64,000 nt of DNA from an uncultured Granulosicoccaceae bacterium (lineage in GTDB: Bacteria > Pseudomonadota > Gammaproteobacteria > Granulosicoccales > Granulosicoccaceae), in NCBI GenBank assembly GCA_938035525.1, contig CALHOI010000056.1, forward strand, positions 1 through 64,000. Direction: 5' to 3'. Below the pieces are notes generated by a model. It was not told the origin of the DNA. It did no database searches and saw only the letters and a list, made by a program, of their open reading frames with translations. Below are positions 45,733 to 55,952 of the stretch, piece by piece. The position numbers and the translations under genes were made by a program. Each line of letters opens with the position of its first letter. Position 1 is the stretch's first letter.

Positions 45733-46254
45733 ATGAGTTCGTTACCTTCAGATGTGACCTTACCCGATCCGGCATCGGTGCTAAGCCAACACTCGATTGA
45801 CGAAATCAACGAGGCCATGGCTTTGTTCCCGGATGATCAAAAGCAGAGTGCCGTGTTGGCAGGCCTGCACGTGGCGCAACATCAGAATAAAGGTTTTTTA
45901 ACCACCGAACTTATGGACGCAGTGGCGGCTATGCTCGATATGCCCCCCATTGCTGTGTATGAGGTAGCCAGCTTCTATTCCATGTACGAGACTAAACCGG
46001 TTGCTCGACACAATGTGGCGATTTGCACCAACATCAGTTGTATGTTGATGGGGTCTGACGCCATTGTTGATCACGTTGAAAAAAAATGCGGTATCAAGCT
46101 GGGGGAGAGCACTCCTGATGGTCGTATCTATTTAAAAGTTGAAGAAGAATGTCTGGCTGCATGTTCTGGCGGACCAATGATGCAAGTCGATCACGTTTAT
46201 CACACTAATCTCACCACCGAAAAGGTTGACGAGATTCTCGACTCACTCGACTAG
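45733..46254 (+). CDS. nuoE: NADH-quinone oxidoreductase subunit E
   Basis: The 173-residue subunit binds the [2Fe-2S] cluster N1a. Its ligands are in CTNISCML near residues 97-104 and CLAACSGGPMMQV near 139-151. The N-terminal part has the MDAVAAMLDMPPIAVYEVASFYSMY helices, beginning near residue 60. It lies 91 bases after nuoD, the largest gap inside this side of the operon, and 56 bases before nuoF. It forms the NADH module with NuoF and NuoG. Confidence 0.94.
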   Translation: MSSLPSDVTLPDPASVLSQHSIDEINEAMALFPDDQKQSAVLAGLHVAQHQNKGFLTTELMDAVAAMLDMPPIAVYEVASFYSMYETKPVARHNVAICTNISCMLMGSDAIVDHVEKKCGIKLGESTPDGRIYLKVEEECLAACSGGPMMQVDHVYHTNLTTEKVDEILDSLD

Positions 46255-46310
46255 TTAACATTGGATCAGGCAGCGCTGGACTAAATGAACAACGTAAGGG
46301 CTATTAAAGC

Positions 46311-47612
46311 ATGAGTGTTCCTCCACAGAATCAAGTTTGTTACACGACCTTGCAGTTTGACGAGCCGTGGACATACGAAAATTATTTGAAAATTGGCGGC
46401 TTTAAGGCCATTCAAAAAATCGTTGATGAAAAACTCTCTCCAGATGATGTGGTTGACATTGTTAAAGAGTCAGGGCTTCGTGGCAGAGGCGGTGCTGGTT
46501 TTCCTACTGGCCTTAAATGGAGCTTTATGCCCAAAGAAAGTCCGCAGAGCTATTTTGTTGTTAACTCTGACGAATCCGAACCCGGTACCTGCAAAGACCG
46601 CGACTTAATCCGGTTTAATCCTTACGCCTTGGTTGAAGGTATGGTCATTGGTTGCTACGCCATTCGCGCCAGTGTTGGATACAACTATATGCGTGGCGAA
46701 TTCATGGACGAGGTTTACACACGTTTTCAGGACGCGTTAAAAAAATCCTATGCCGAAGGCTGGGTTGGTAAAGACATAAAAGGCAGTGGTATCAATATCG
46801 AGGTTATCGGTACCTTGGGTGCCGGTGCGTATATATGCGGTGAAGAAACCGCTTTGCTCGAATCACTTGAGGGCAAAAAAGGTCAACCTCGATTTAAACC
46901 ACCCTTTCCGGCAGGCTATGGTTTGTATGGCAAGCCAACCACCATCAACAATACCGAATCAGTTGCATCGGTTCCGGCCATATTGCGTAACGGCCCTAAA
47001 TGGTTTGCTGACATGGGTATTGAGAAGGCCGGTGGGCAAAAATGTTTTTCAGTGTCGGGTCACGTTGCAAAGCCAGGTAACTTTGAAATTAACCTGGGTA
47101 CGCCGTTTAGCGATCTGCTTGAGCTGGCTGGTGGCTTGAAAGACGGCATTGCGTTAAAGGCGGTAATCCCGGGCGGCTCATCAGTTCCGGTTGTCCCCGG
47201 CGATCAAATGATGCAAACCAACATGGACTACGACTCAATAGGTGCCGTGGGTTCCATGTTGGGTTCGGGCGCCGTCATTGTTATGAATGAAACCACCGAC
47301 ATGGTGCAAGCGCTGCGTCGACTATCACGATTTTATTTCTCAGAAAGCTGCGGACAATGCACACCGTGTCGTGAAGGCACAGGCTGGTTGTATCGCATGC
47401 TGACTCGCATTGTTGAAGGGCAGGGTTTGCCTGAAGACATCGACAAGCTTGAAGACGTTGCGGGCAAAATCGCGGGGCGCACTATTTGTGCTCTGGGTGA
47501 TGCGGCCGCCATGCCAGTGCAGAGTTTTGTAAAGCACTATCGCCACGAATTTGAATACTACATTGAGCACAAGCGAAGCCTGGTTGGTGAAAAGCTTGGT
47601 GCCGTAGCTTAA
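46311..47612 (+). CDS. nuoF: NADH-quinone oxidoreductase subunit F (NADH- and FMN-binding)
   Basis: The 433-residue subunit has the FMN/NADH-binding GRGGAGFPTGLKWSFMPK near residues 59-76. GAGAYICGEETALLESLEG lies near 167-185, and the N3 [4Fe-4S] ligands are in ESCGQCTPCREGTGW near 344-358, plus a later Cys in TICALGDAA. NADH is oxidised here and electrons pass through FMN to NuoG. The gene starts at ATG 46311. nuoG follows after 14 bases. Confidence 0.95.
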   Translation: MSVPPQNQVCYTTLQFDEPWTYENYLKIGGFKAIQKIVDEKLSPDDVVDIVKESGLRGRGGAGFPTGLKWSFMPKESPQSYFVVNSDESEPGTCKDRDLIRFNPYALVEGMVIGCYAIRASVGYNYMRGEFMDEVYTRFQDALKKSYAEGWVGKDIKGSGINIEVIGTLGAGAYICGEETALLESLEGKKGQPRFKPPFPAGYGLYGKPTTINNTESVASVPAILRNGPKWFADMGIEKAGGQKCFSVSGHVAKPGNFEINLGTPFSDLLELAGGLKDGIALKAVIPGGSSVPVVPGDQMMQTNMDYDSIGAVGSMLGSGAVIVMNETTDMVQALRRLSRFYFSESCGQCTPCREGTGWLYRMLTRIVEGQGLPEDIDKLEDVAGKIAGRTICALGDAAAMPVQSFVKHYRHEFEYYIEHKRSLVGEKLGAVA

Positions 47613-47626
47613 GACTTATAGACACT

Positions 47627-49975
47627 ATGAGCGACGACGATATATCGATAACCGTTGATGGCCAACCGCTAACCGCGAAACGTGGCCAGATGCTAATTGA
47701 GGTAACAGATGCTGCCGGCATAGATGTGCCGCGATTCTGCTATCACAAAAAACTCTCGGTCGCGGCTAACTGCCGCATGTGTTTGGTGGAAGTGGAAAAA
47801 GCGCCAAAGCCACTGCCAGCCTGTGCAACGCCCGTTATGCCAGACATGGTCGTTAAGACCAAATCCAAGCTGGCTCGCGAAGCACAGCAAGGCACCATGG
47901 AATTTTTACTCATCAATCACCCATTGGATTGCCCCATCTGTGATCAGGGTGGTGAGTGCGAATTGCAGGACGTTGCCATGGGTTATGGCGGCAGCGCATC
48001 GCAATACACAGAAGGTAAGCGCGTGGTCATGGACAAGTACATCGGTCCACTTATCGCAACCGAAATGACGCGTTGTATCCATTGCACACGTTGCGTTCGG
48101 TTCGGTGAAGAGATCGCTGGCATCCGCGAGTTGGGCGCAACCGGACGTGGCGAGCAAGTACGCATCGGCACCTACATCGAAAAATCAGTTGTGTCTGAAG
48201 TGTCCGGTAACGTTATTGATATTTGTCCGGTGGGTGCACTCACGGCGCGGCCATCGCGCTACACCGCACGATCATGGGAGCTTAATCAGGCACCCGCCAT
48301 AGCACCTCACGACAGCGTGGGTTCTAACTTGTTTGTGCACGTTGATGGCAATAAGGTAAACCGCGTTATTCCTCGTGACAACGAAGCGGTTAACGAGGTC
48401 TGGATATCTGATCGTGATCGTTTTAGTTATCAGGGCCTGACCAGCAGCGATCGCGTGACCAAACCCATGGTGCGTGTGAATGGCGAGCTGGTCGAATCAG
48501 ATTGGTCCAGTGCTTTAGATAAGGCCGCTGAAATACTGCAAGCTGGCGGTAAAGACTTGGGTGTCCTGGCATCTGCGTCATTGCCGGTCGAAGAATTATT
48601 TGCCACGCAAAAATTAGCGCGAGCACTGGGCTCTAACAACATTGATCATCGTGTTGGGCAAACCGATTTCACCGCCCAGGAGCACAGCCCGGTCATGCCT
48701 TGGTTGGGAATGGAGCTATCTGAGCTTGAAACCCTTGATGCCGCATTACTGGTTGGTTCCAACATTCGTAAAGACCAACCGATAGCAGCCTTGCGTTTAA
48801 GAAAGTCAGCGTTGACGGGCGGCAAAATCAGCTTTATAAATCCTAAAACCTTCGCTTTACATTTTGATGCGCAGGAATTAATCACCGCACGTTACGACCT
48901 CCTGGTTAATGAACTGGGTTGTGTGGCAACCGCTGCGGGTGCAAAACTGAGTGGCTTGGACAACGCACCCAAGTTTGATGTTAACGAACAGCACCAGCGC
49001 ATTGCCGATGCGTTAAAAGACGGTGAGCGAACAGCGGTCATGCTAGGCAATATTGCTGTGCAGCACCCAGCCTTTGCACAACTGCAATATTTGGCCGGGC
49101 AATTATCGGTTGCAACGGGCGCCACGTTTTCCATGTTGCCAGAACGTGGCAACACGGCCGGCGCCTGGTTGGCTGGTGTGCTGCCGCATCGTTTGGCGGG
49201 TGGAAGCGATGCAAGCCAAACCGGTATGCACGCTCGAGACATGTTGGAAAAAGGCTGCAAGCACTTTTTACTCGTTGGTATTGAGCTTGAATTTGATGCA
49301 GCCAATCCGGCACAGGCAGTCAGCACGTTAGCTAAATCCGAAGGTGTGCTTAGCATCAGTGCTTTTTTAAGCGATTCGTTACGCGCGCATGCCGATGTTG
49401 TTTTGCCTATGGCCACTTTTCCTGAAAGCTATGGCACCTACGTTAATGCCACGGGTAACTGGCAAACCGCTAAAGGCGTGTCTTTGCCACCGGGTGATGC
49501 CAGACCAGTCTGGAAAATCATGCGTGTATTGGCAGAAGGTCAATCACTGTCAGGTTTTGAATACGAAAGCCCAGAATCGCTGACCCGCGAAGTGCAGCAG
49601 CAATGCAGCTCGGTGCAACTGAATAACGTCACTGATATGAAAGGCGTCAGCTACGTCGGTCACTTAAGTGATGCGCTGGTAAGAGCAGGTGAAACACCCA
49701 TCTACGCCACCGACCCGTTGGTGCGTCGCTCCATGCCGCTGCAAAAGTCGGCCGATGGCAAGCAGGCGTTTGCCTCCATGGCGCAAAGCGAATTAGATCG
49801 CTTAAAACTGAGTGATGGTGACACGGTTAAAGTGAAGCAGGGCAGTGGTCAGGCTGAATTGCCAGTGCGCTTGGATAACACCGTACCTTCGGGTTGTGTG
49901 TGGGTGCCAACAGGATTGCCGCAAACCCAAGCTCTGGGTGACGTGTTTGCTGCAGTAGAGGTGCAAAAAGCATGA
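47627..49975 (+). CDS. nuoG: NADH-quinone oxidoreductase subunit G
   Basis: The 782-residue subunit binds several Fe-S clusters. The [2Fe-2S] ferredoxin-like start has [15 protein letters not shown] near residues 38-52. The His-liganded cluster is in [18 protein letters not shown] near 97-114, and further ligands in [10 protein letters not shown] and DICPVGAL follow. The C-terminal molybdopterin-oxidoreductase-like domain of about 500 residues is retained. It is shorter than E. coli NuoG (908). Its stop overlaps the nuoH start by 4 bases. Confidence 0.94.
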   Translation: MSDDDISITVDGQPLTAKRGQMLIEVTDAAGIDVPRFCYHKKLSVAANCRMCLVEVEKAPKPLPACATPVMPDMVVKTKSKLAREAQQGTMEFLLINHPLDCPICDQGGECELQDVAMGYGGSASQYTEGKRVVMDKYIGPLIATEMTRCIHCTRCVRFGEEIAGIRELGATGRGEQVRIGTYIEKSVVSEVSGNVIDICPVGALTARPSRYTARSWELNQAPAIAPHDSVGSNLFVHVDGNKVNRVIPRDNEAVNEVWISDRDRFSYQGLTSSDRVTKPMVRVNGELVESDWSSALDKAAEILQAGGKDLGVLASASLPVEELFATQKLARALGSNNIDHRVGQTDFTAQEHSPVMPWLGMELSELETLDAALLVGSNIRKDQPIAALRLRKSALTGGKISFINPKTFALHFDAQELITARYDLLVNELGCVATAAGAKLSGLDNAPKFDVNEQHQRIADALKDGERTAVMLGNIAVQHPAFAQLQYLAGQLSVATGATFSMLPERGNTAGAWLAGVLPHRLAGGSDASQTGMHARDMLEKGCKHFLLVGIELEFDAANPAQAVSTLAKSEGVLSISAFLSDSLRAHADVVLPMATFPESYGTYVNATGNWQTAKGVSLPPGDARPVWKIMRVLAEGQSLSGFEYESPESLTREVQQQCSSVQLNNVTDMKGVSYVGHLSDALVRAGETPIYATDPLVRRSMPLQKSADGKQAFASMAQSELDRLKLSDGDTVKVKQGSGQAELPVRLDNTVPSGCVWVPTGLPQTQALGDVFAAVEVQKA

Positions 49976-50991
49976 TTGATGCAATCCTGTTAACGATAGT
50001 CACCATACTTAAAATCTTATTGGTGCTGGTGCCATTGATTATCAGCGTGGCATACCTGACGCTGGCGGAACGTAAAGTCATTGGTTCAATGCAGGTGCGA
50101 GTCGGGCCAAACCGGGTTGGTTGGAAAGGTTTAGGTCAGCCGTTTGCTGACATGTTCAAGTTGATGACCAAAGAGATCATCATCCCCACCAACTCGTCAA
50201 AATTTTTATTTCTTGGTGCGCCTATTTTATCTTTGGCACCCGCCTTGGCAGCGTGGGCCGTTGTGCCGTTTGCCGACGGCTGGGTTTTGGCTGATGTCAA
50301 TGCAGGCTTGCTTTACATACTGGCCATGACATCGTTGGGTGTTTACGGCGTTATCATCGCCGGCTGGGCATCTAACTCCAAGTATGCATTTTTGGGTGCC
50401 ATGCGGTCCGCGGCTCAAATAGTGGCTTATGAAATTGCCATGGGCTTTGCGCTTATAGGTGTACTGATGGTGGCCGGTAGTTTGAATCTGGGCGATATTG
50501 TTCGTGCTCAAAGCGGCGGCTTTTTCAGCTGGTTTCTGATTCCATTGTTCCCGCTGGCCGTTGTCTATTTTATTTCGGGCGTAGCCGAAACCAACCGTGC
50601 ACCGTTTGATGTAGCTGAAGGCGAATCAGAAATTGTTGCAGGCTTTCATGTCGACTACTCCGGCATGGCCTTCGCGGTATTCTTTTTGGCTGAATACGCC
50701 AACATGATCATGATTGCAGCGCTAACTGCCATTATGTTTCTGGGTGGTTGGATGTCGCCAATCGATGGCTTTGGCGATGGCATTCACTGGTTTTTGATTA
50801 AAACGGCTTTCTGCCTGTTTCTATTTTTATGGTTCCGCGCGACTTTTCCGCGTTATCGCTACGACCAAATCATGCGACTGGGCTGGAAGGTGTTTATTCC
50901 AGTCACCATTGTGTGGATTGCGGTTGTTGGCTTTGCGGTTTATTTCGAACTCGGCCCTTGGTTTCAAATACGCGCTAACGGGATGTCCTGA
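49972..50991 (+). CDS. nuoH: NADH-quinone oxidoreductase subunit H
   Basis: The 339-residue membrane subunit has about eight helices and the conserved quinone-site loops [19 protein letters not shown] near residues 30-48 and [19 protein letters not shown], split around 205-225. It joins the peripheral arm to the proton-pumping arm. Start ATG 49972 overlaps nuoG by 4 bases and its stop overlaps nuoI by 1 base (TGATG). Confidence 0.95.
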   Translation: MIDAILLTIVTILKILLVLVPLIISVAYLTLAERKVIGSMQVRVGPNRVGWKGLGQPFADMFKLMTKEIIIPTNSSKFLFLGAPILSLAPALAAWAVVPFADGWVLADVNAGLLYILAMTSLGVYGVIIAGWASNSKYAFLGAMRSAAQIVAYEIAMGFALIGVLMVAGSLNLGDIVRAQSGGFFSWFLIPLFPLAVVYFISGVAETNRAPFDVAEGESEIVAGFHVDYSGMAFAVFFLAEYANMIMIAALTAIMFLGGWMSPIDGFGDGIHWFLIKTAFCLFLFLWFRATFPRYRYDQIMRLGWKVFIPVTIVWIAVVGFAVYFELGPWFQIRANGMS

Positions 50992-51482
50992 TGACTGGTT
51001 CTATTAAAGATTACGTCAAAACGTTTGCGCTTTGGGAGCTTCTCAAAGGCATGCGCTTAACGGGTAAGTATTTTATTTCCAAAGGTATCACCATTCAGTA
51101 CCCTGAGGAAAAAACGCCACAGTCGGCACGCTTTCGTGGCTTGCATGCGTTACGTCGTTACCCCAACGGCGAGGAACGCTGCATTGCTTGCAAATTATGC
51201 GAGGCCGTCTGTCCGGCTTTGGCGATTACCATTGAGTCAGAGCAACGCGCAGATAACACGCGCCGCACCACACGCTACGACATCGATTTATTCAAATGTA
51301 TTTTTTGCGGTTTTTGTGAAGAGGCTTGCCCGGTTGATTCCATTGTAGAAACGCGCATTTTTGAATACCACTTTGAAAATCGTGGCGAACAAATCATGAC
51401 CAAAGACAAGTTACTTGCCATTGGTGACAAATACGAAGATCAGATTGCCGCTGATCGCGCCGCTGACGCAGCGTTTCGCTAG
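50991..51482 (+). CDS. nuoI: NADH-quinone oxidoreductase subunit I
   Basis: The 163-residue ferredoxin-type subunit binds clusters N6a and N6b. Two CxxCxxCxxxC motifs are visible: [16 protein letters not shown] near residues 64-79 and [16 protein letters not shown] near 103-118. It links NuoG to NuoB in the electron chain. Its start overlaps the nuoH stop by 1 base. The length is normal for the family. Confidence 0.95.
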   Translation: MTGSIKDYVKTFALWELLKGMRLTGKYFISKGITIQYPEEKTPQSARFRGLHALRRYPNGEERCIACKLCEAVCPALAITIESEQRADNTRRTTRYDIDLFKCIFCGFCEEACPVDSIVETRIFEYHFENRGEQIMTKDKLLAIGDKYEDQIAADRAADAAFR

Positions 51483-51492
51483 GATACTGCCC

Positions 51493-52095
51493 GTGAGTTT
51501 TGAACTGTTTATATTTTATGTGTTTGCGGCTATTTTGGTGTTCGCCGCGTCCCGGGTCATCACCGTGAACAATCCGGTGTATGCGGCGATGTTTCTGGTA
51601 CTGACGTTTTTCACTTGCGCCGGTATCTGGATGTTGCTCGAAGCCGAATTCCTGGCAATCACGTTAGTGCTGGTTTATGTCGGCGCGGTCATGGTGTTGT
51701 TTTTGTTTGTTGTGATGATGCTGGATGTCAATGTTGAACCCCTTCGCGAAGGCTTTGTCAGTTATTTGCCTGTGGGTTTGTTGGTTGGCGCCATCATGCT
51801 CATTGAAATGGTGTTCCTTATTACGCAACGTTATTTCAAAAATGAGCAGTTCCCGGCACCAGAGCGGGCAGGGGCCGATGTCAGTAATACTCAAGAGCTT
51901 GGTCGACTGCTGTACAGCGAATACCTGTTCCAGTTTGAAATTGCGGCGATCATCTTGCTGGTTGCCATTGTTGCTGCTATTGCCTTAACCATGCGTCGTC
52001 GGCCAGACACCAAGTATCAGACACCGTCAGAGCAAATTTCCGTGACTAAATCAGATCGTTTGCGCGTTGTGCAAATGCCACCTGAAAAACGCTAA
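51493..52095 (+). CDS. nuoJ: NADH-quinone oxidoreductase subunit J
   Basis: The 200-residue membrane subunit has about five helices, including VITVNNPVYAAMFLVLTFF near residues 20-38 and the conserved FLAITLVLVYVGAVMVLFLFV, split around 50-72. GTG 51493, just after the nuoI stop, begins with SFELFIFYVF, the normal family start. An in-frame ATG at 51415 would overlap nuoI by 68 bases and add a non-family lead. It interacts with NuoA and NuoK in proton transfer. Confidence 0.93.
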   Translation: MSFELFIFYVFAAILVFAASRVITVNNPVYAAMFLVLTFFTCAGIWMLLEAEFLAITLVLVYVGAVMVLFLFVVMMLDVNVEPLREGFVSYLPVGLLVGAIMLIEMVFLITQRYFKNEQFPAPERAGADVSNTQELGRLLYSEYLFQFEIAAIILLVAIVAAIALTMRRRPDTKYQTPSEQISVTKSDRLRVVQMPPEKR

Positions 52096-52113
52096 GGGCC
52101 GGAATTACAGAAC

Positions 52114-52419
52114 ATGATTTCACTGTCTCATTATCTAACGCTTGCAGCGCTGCTATTTTGCTTAAGTGTGGTTGGCATATTTTTAAATCGCAAAAACGTG
52201 ATTATTCTGCTGATGTCGATCGAACTGATGTTGTTATCGGTCAATTTAAATTTTGTCGCGTTCTCACATTTTCTTGGCGATGGCGCTGGGCAAATATTTG
52301 TTTTCTTTATTCTGACCGTAGCAGCAGCTGAAGCTGCAATCGGTTTGGCTATCTTGGTGGTGTTGTTCAGAAATCGACAAACCATCAATGTTGCCGACCT
52401 AGATCACTTGAAGGGGTAG
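52114..52419 (+). CDS. nuoK: NADH-quinone oxidoreductase subunit K
   Basis: The 101-residue subunit has three helices with the conserved Glu residues in [13 protein letters not shown] near residues 35-47 and [11 protein letters not shown] near 69-79, which take part in proton pumping. ATG 52114 follows nuoJ by 18 bases. nuoL begins 3 bases after its stop. Length is exactly that of the family. Confidence 0.95.
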   Translation: MISLSHYLTLAALLFCLSVVGIFLNRKNVIILLMSIELMLLSVNLNFVAFSHFLGDGAGQIFVFFILTVAAAEAAIGLAILVVLFRNRQTINVADLDHLKG

Positions 52420-52422
52420 GAC

Positions 52423-54372
52423 ATGAAATTTATCTATACCCTAATACCGTTAGCGCCGTTGTTTGCAGCCATTGCCGCCGGCTTTTTTGGCAAGCGCCTG
52501 GGTCGGGTTAATTCTCATCGCGTGACTATTGCCGGTGTTGCCATTGCCTTTTTGCTCTCGTGTGTGGCGTTTACCAAAGTCGTAATGGGTGATGCCCCGG
52601 TTTTTAATGAAACGCTGTACACCTGGATGGTCAGTGGTGGTATCAGCTTTGAAATCGGGTTTATGGTCGATAAGCTCACTGTGTTAATGATGCTGGTGGT
52701 CACCTTTGTATCGTTAATGGTGCACATCTACACCATTGGCTACATGGACGAAGACCCAGGTTATCAGCGCTTCTTTAGTTACATCTCGCTGTTTACGTTT
52801 TCCATGCTGATGCTGGTTATGTCCAACAACTTTTTGCAGCTGTTTTTCGGCTGGGAAGCGGTGGGCTTGGTGTCGTACCTGTTGATCGGATTCTGGTTTA
52901 AAAAAGAGACCGCCATTTTTGCCAACATGAAAGCTTTCTTGGTTAACCGTGTCGGTGACTTTGGATTTCTACTGGGTATCGCCGGTATCGTTTACTACAC
53001 CAACAGCTTGTCCTATACCGATGCGTTCGCCGCCAAAGAAGTAATAGCCGGACAGACGATGACGATATTCGGTGGTGTTGAATGGCAAGCCATTACCGTT
53101 ATCTGCATCTGCTTGTTCATTGGCGCTATGGGTAAGTCGGCTCAGGTTCCGTTGCACGTCTGGCTACCTGATTCCATGGAAGGCCCAACGCCTATTTCCG
53201 CATTAATACACGCGGCCACCATGGTAACTGCCGGTATTTTTATGGTGGCACGTATGTCGCCCATGTTTGAATTGTCTGAAGCGGCATTGAGTTTTGTGCT
53301 GGTTATTGGGTCTATCACGGCGCTGTTCATGGGCTTTATGGGCATCATTCAAAACGACATCAAGCGAGTGGTTGCCTATTCAACGTTATCGCAGTTGGGA
53401 TACATGACGGTGGCGCTGGGTGTGTCGGCATACTCTGCTGCAATCTTTCACTTAATGACACATGCGTTTTTTAAAGCCTTGTTGTTCCTGGCAGCGGGCT
53501 CGGTGATTATCGCGTTGCACCATGAGCAGGACATACGAAAAATGGGTGGCCTCAAAAAGTATATGCCCATCACTTACTGGACATCGCTAATTGGTTCGCT
53601 GGCCTTAATTGGTTTTCCGGGTTTGTCAGGCTTTTTCTCAAAAGACATCATCATTGAGGCCGTGCACAAATCAACCATTACCGGTGCCGGGTTTGCGTAT
53701 TTCTGTGTGCTGGCCGGTGTGTTCGTAACCGCGTTCTACTCGTTCAGAATGTTCTTTTTGGTGTTTCATGGCAAAACCCGCATGGACAAACACACAGCAG
53801 AACACGCGCACGAGCCACCTGGGGTTGTTACCTGGCCACTTATATTGTTAGCGATTCCGTCCATCGCCATTGGTTGGATGACAGCAAGCAGTGTGGTGTT
53901 CGGGGATTACTTTAAAGGGGCTATAGAAGTGCTGCCCGATCACGATGTTATTGCCAAGCTAGGTGAATACCATGGTGGCCTTGGGTTTATTGTTCATGGA
54001 TTCCAGGGACCAGCTGTGTACCTGTCGGCAGCTGGCGTCCTAACCGCTTGGGTGTTTTATCTGGTGTCTCCGGGAATACCTGCCAAGATCGACAGCAAGC
54101 TGGGTTTCTTCAGACGCATTCTGGAAAACAAATACGGTTTCGATGACTTTAACCAGGCAGTATTTGCTGGTGGCAGTGTAGGGCTAGGCCATAAGTTATG
54201 GAAGATTGGCGACATGGGCATCATTGACGGTGCCATGGTTAATGGTTCTGCAAAAGGTGTGGGTCTGTTTGCAGGCTTCGCCCGGTTTTTTCAATCGGGT
54301 TACTTATATCACTATGCGTTTGCAATGATTGTTGGTTTGCTTGGCATGCTGACATGGTTCCTGTTCAGTTAG
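52423..54372 (+). CDS. nuoL: NADH-quinone oxidoreductase subunit L
   Basis: The 649-residue antiporter-like proton pump subunit has about 16 helices. Conserved residues are in FFGWEAVGLVSYLLIGFW (Glu near residue 144) and GKSAQVPLHVWLPDSMEGPT near 228-247. A C-terminal lateral-helix region extends to residue 649. It forms the distal pump of complex I. It starts ATG 52423, 3 bases after nuoK. nuoM follows after 65 bases. Confidence 0.95.
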   Translation: MKFIYTLIPLAPLFAAIAAGFFGKRLGRVNSHRVTIAGVAIAFLLSCVAFTKVVMGDAPVFNETLYTWMVSGGISFEIGFMVDKLTVLMMLVVTFVSLMVHIYTIGYMDEDPGYQRFFSYISLFTFSMLMLVMSNNFLQLFFGWEAVGLVSYLLIGFWFKKETAIFANMKAFLVNRVGDFGFLLGIAGIVYYTNSLSYTDAFAAKEVIAGQTMTIFGGVEWQAITVICICLFIGAMGKSAQVPLHVWLPDSMEGPTPISALIHAATMVTAGIFMVARMSPMFELSEAALSFVLVIGSITALFMGFMGIIQNDIKRVVAYSTLSQLGYMTVALGVSAYSAAIFHLMTHAFFKALLFLAAGSVIIALHHEQDIRKMGGLKKYMPITYWTSLIGSLALIGFPGLSGFFSKDIIIEAVHKSTITGAGFAYFCVLAGVFVTAFYSFRMFFLVFHGKTRMDKHTAEHAHEPPGVVTWPLILLAIPSIAIGWMTASSVVFGDYFKGAIEVLPDHDVIAKLGEYHGGLGFIVHGFQGPAVYLSAAGVLTAWVFYLVSPGIPAKIDSKLGFFRRILENKYGFDDFNQAVFAGGSVGLGHKLWKIGDMGIIDGAMVNGSAKGVGLFAGFARFFQSGYLYHYAFAMIVGLLGMLTWFLFS

Positions 54373-54437
54373 TGAACGTCACCATTACTTAGTATGCAAG
54401 CAAACAACATCAACATGAACTTATTCGGACTGAAGCC

Positions 54438-55943
54438 GTGACAGATTCCAGCTCAATCATTCTCAGCTTGACCATCTGGATTCCCATACTTGGGGGTCTG
54501 GCCATCATTGCCATGGGCAATGCGAAGTCGCGACCGTTTGCCTTAGTGGTATCGCTGCTCACTTTGCTGGTGAGCTTGCCACTGTATTTTGGTTTCGACA
54601 AAACCACGGCGGCCATGCAGTTCACGGAAAAAGCGTCCTGGTTATCCAGCTTTGATATCTACTACGCGTTGGGCGTTGACGGTATCTCCATGCCGCTGGT
54701 TATTCTGACCACCCTAATTAACGTGATTGTGGTGATATCGGCATGGGAAGTCATTAAAGACCGACCTGCCATGTACCTGGGTTCGTTCCAGATCATGACG
54801 GGCTTAATGGTCGGTGTATTCTCTGCGCTCGATGCGGTGTTGTTTTACATCTTCTTTGAAGCCACGCTTATTCCGATGTTTTTGATTATCGGTATCTGGG
54901 GTGGACCTAATCGCGTTTATGCCACCATAAAATTCTTCCTGTACACCTTTCTGGGCTCGGTGTTCATGCTGATTGCGCTTATCTATCTTTACAAAGAAGG
55001 ACAGACGTTCAGTATCCTGGGCATGCACACGTTAGAACTCGGTGAGCGTCAGCAGTTCTGGATTTTCCTGGCATTCTTTGCAGCGTTCGCGGTCAAAATT
55101 CCAATGTGGCCGGTCCACACCTGGTTACCCGATGCGCACGTGGAAGCGCCAACGGCGGGCTCGGCTGTACTGGCAGCCATCATGTTGAAGATGGGTGGCT
55201 ATGGCTTTTTACGATTCAGCTTACCCATAACACCCGATGCCAGCGCCAAGCTGGATATCTTCATGATTACCATTTCACTGATAGCGGTGGTGTATATCGG
55301 TTTTGTTGCACTGGCACAGCGAGACATGAAAAAGCTCATTGCATATTCGTCGATATCGCACATGGGCTTTGTGACGCTCGGTATTTTTATCGCCTTCATT
55401 TTAATTGGTAAAGGTGATACGGCAGGGGTTGAACTGGGTATTGAAGGTGCGATCATGCAAATGATTTCGCACGGCTTTATTTCGGCGGCCATGTTCCTGT
55501 GCGTTGGCGTTATGTACGATCGTGTTCACAGCCGCGAAATCGCCGACTACGGCGGTGTGATCAACACCATGCCGTACTTTGGTGCGTTCATGATTTTCTT
55601 TTCCATGGCTAACGCAGGTTTGCCTGGCACGTCGGGTTTTGTTGGCGAATTCATGGTGATATTGGCCAGCTTTAAAACCAACTTCTGGATAGCATTTCTG
55701 GCTGCATTAACGCTGATACTGGGTGCGGCTTATACCCTGTGGATGGTTAAGCGAGTCATTCTGGGCGAGATTGCCAATGATAAAGTCGCAGCGCTTACCG
55801 ACATTAATCGTCGTGAGTTCTGGATGCTGGCCATTTTGGCGGTGTTTGTTCTGTTGCTAGGGGTATTCCCCAATATCATTGCCAGCGTCATGCATGCATC
55901 GGTGGAGAACCTGGTGCAACACATTTCAATTTCAAAGTATTAG
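54438..55943 (+). CDS. nuoM: NADH-quinone oxidoreductase subunit M
   Basis: The 501-residue antiporter-like subunit has about 14 helices. Key residues are in FFEATLIPMFLIIGIWGG (Glu near residue 140) and KIPMWPVHTWLPDAHVEAPT near 220-240. The translation start is GTG 54438, following a GGAC-type site; no ATG in frame is closer. It is one of three proton pumps in the membrane arm with NuoL and NuoN. Confidence 0.94.
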   Translation: MTDSSSIILSLTIWIPILGGLAIIAMGNAKSRPFALVVSLLTLLVSLPLYFGFDKTTAAMQFTEKASWLSSFDIYYALGVDGISMPLVILTTLINVIVVISAWEVIKDRPAMYLGSFQIMTGLMVGVFSALDAVLFYIFFEATLIPMFLIIGIWGGPNRVYATIKFFLYTFLGSVFMLIALIYLYKEGQTFSILGMHTLELGERQQFWIFLAFFAAFAVKIPMWPVHTWLPDAHVEAPTAGSAVLAAIMLKMGGYGFLRFSLPITPDASAKLDIFMITISLIAVVYIGFVALAQRDMKKLIAYSSISHMGFVTLGIFIAFILIGKGDTAGVELGIEGAIMQMISHGFISAAMFLCVGVMYDRVHSREIADYGGVINTMPYFGAFMIFFSMANAGLPGTSGFVGEFMVILASFKTNFWIAFLAALTLILGAAYTLWMVKRVILGEIANDKVAALTDINRREFWMLAILAVFVLLLGVFPNIIASVMHASVENLVQHISISKY

Positions 55944-55952
55944 GCGCGCAAC

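Noticed and set aside
48892-49416. 174-codon - strand ORF in nuoG
   Set aside because: Fully inside nuoG, whose frame is well conserved.
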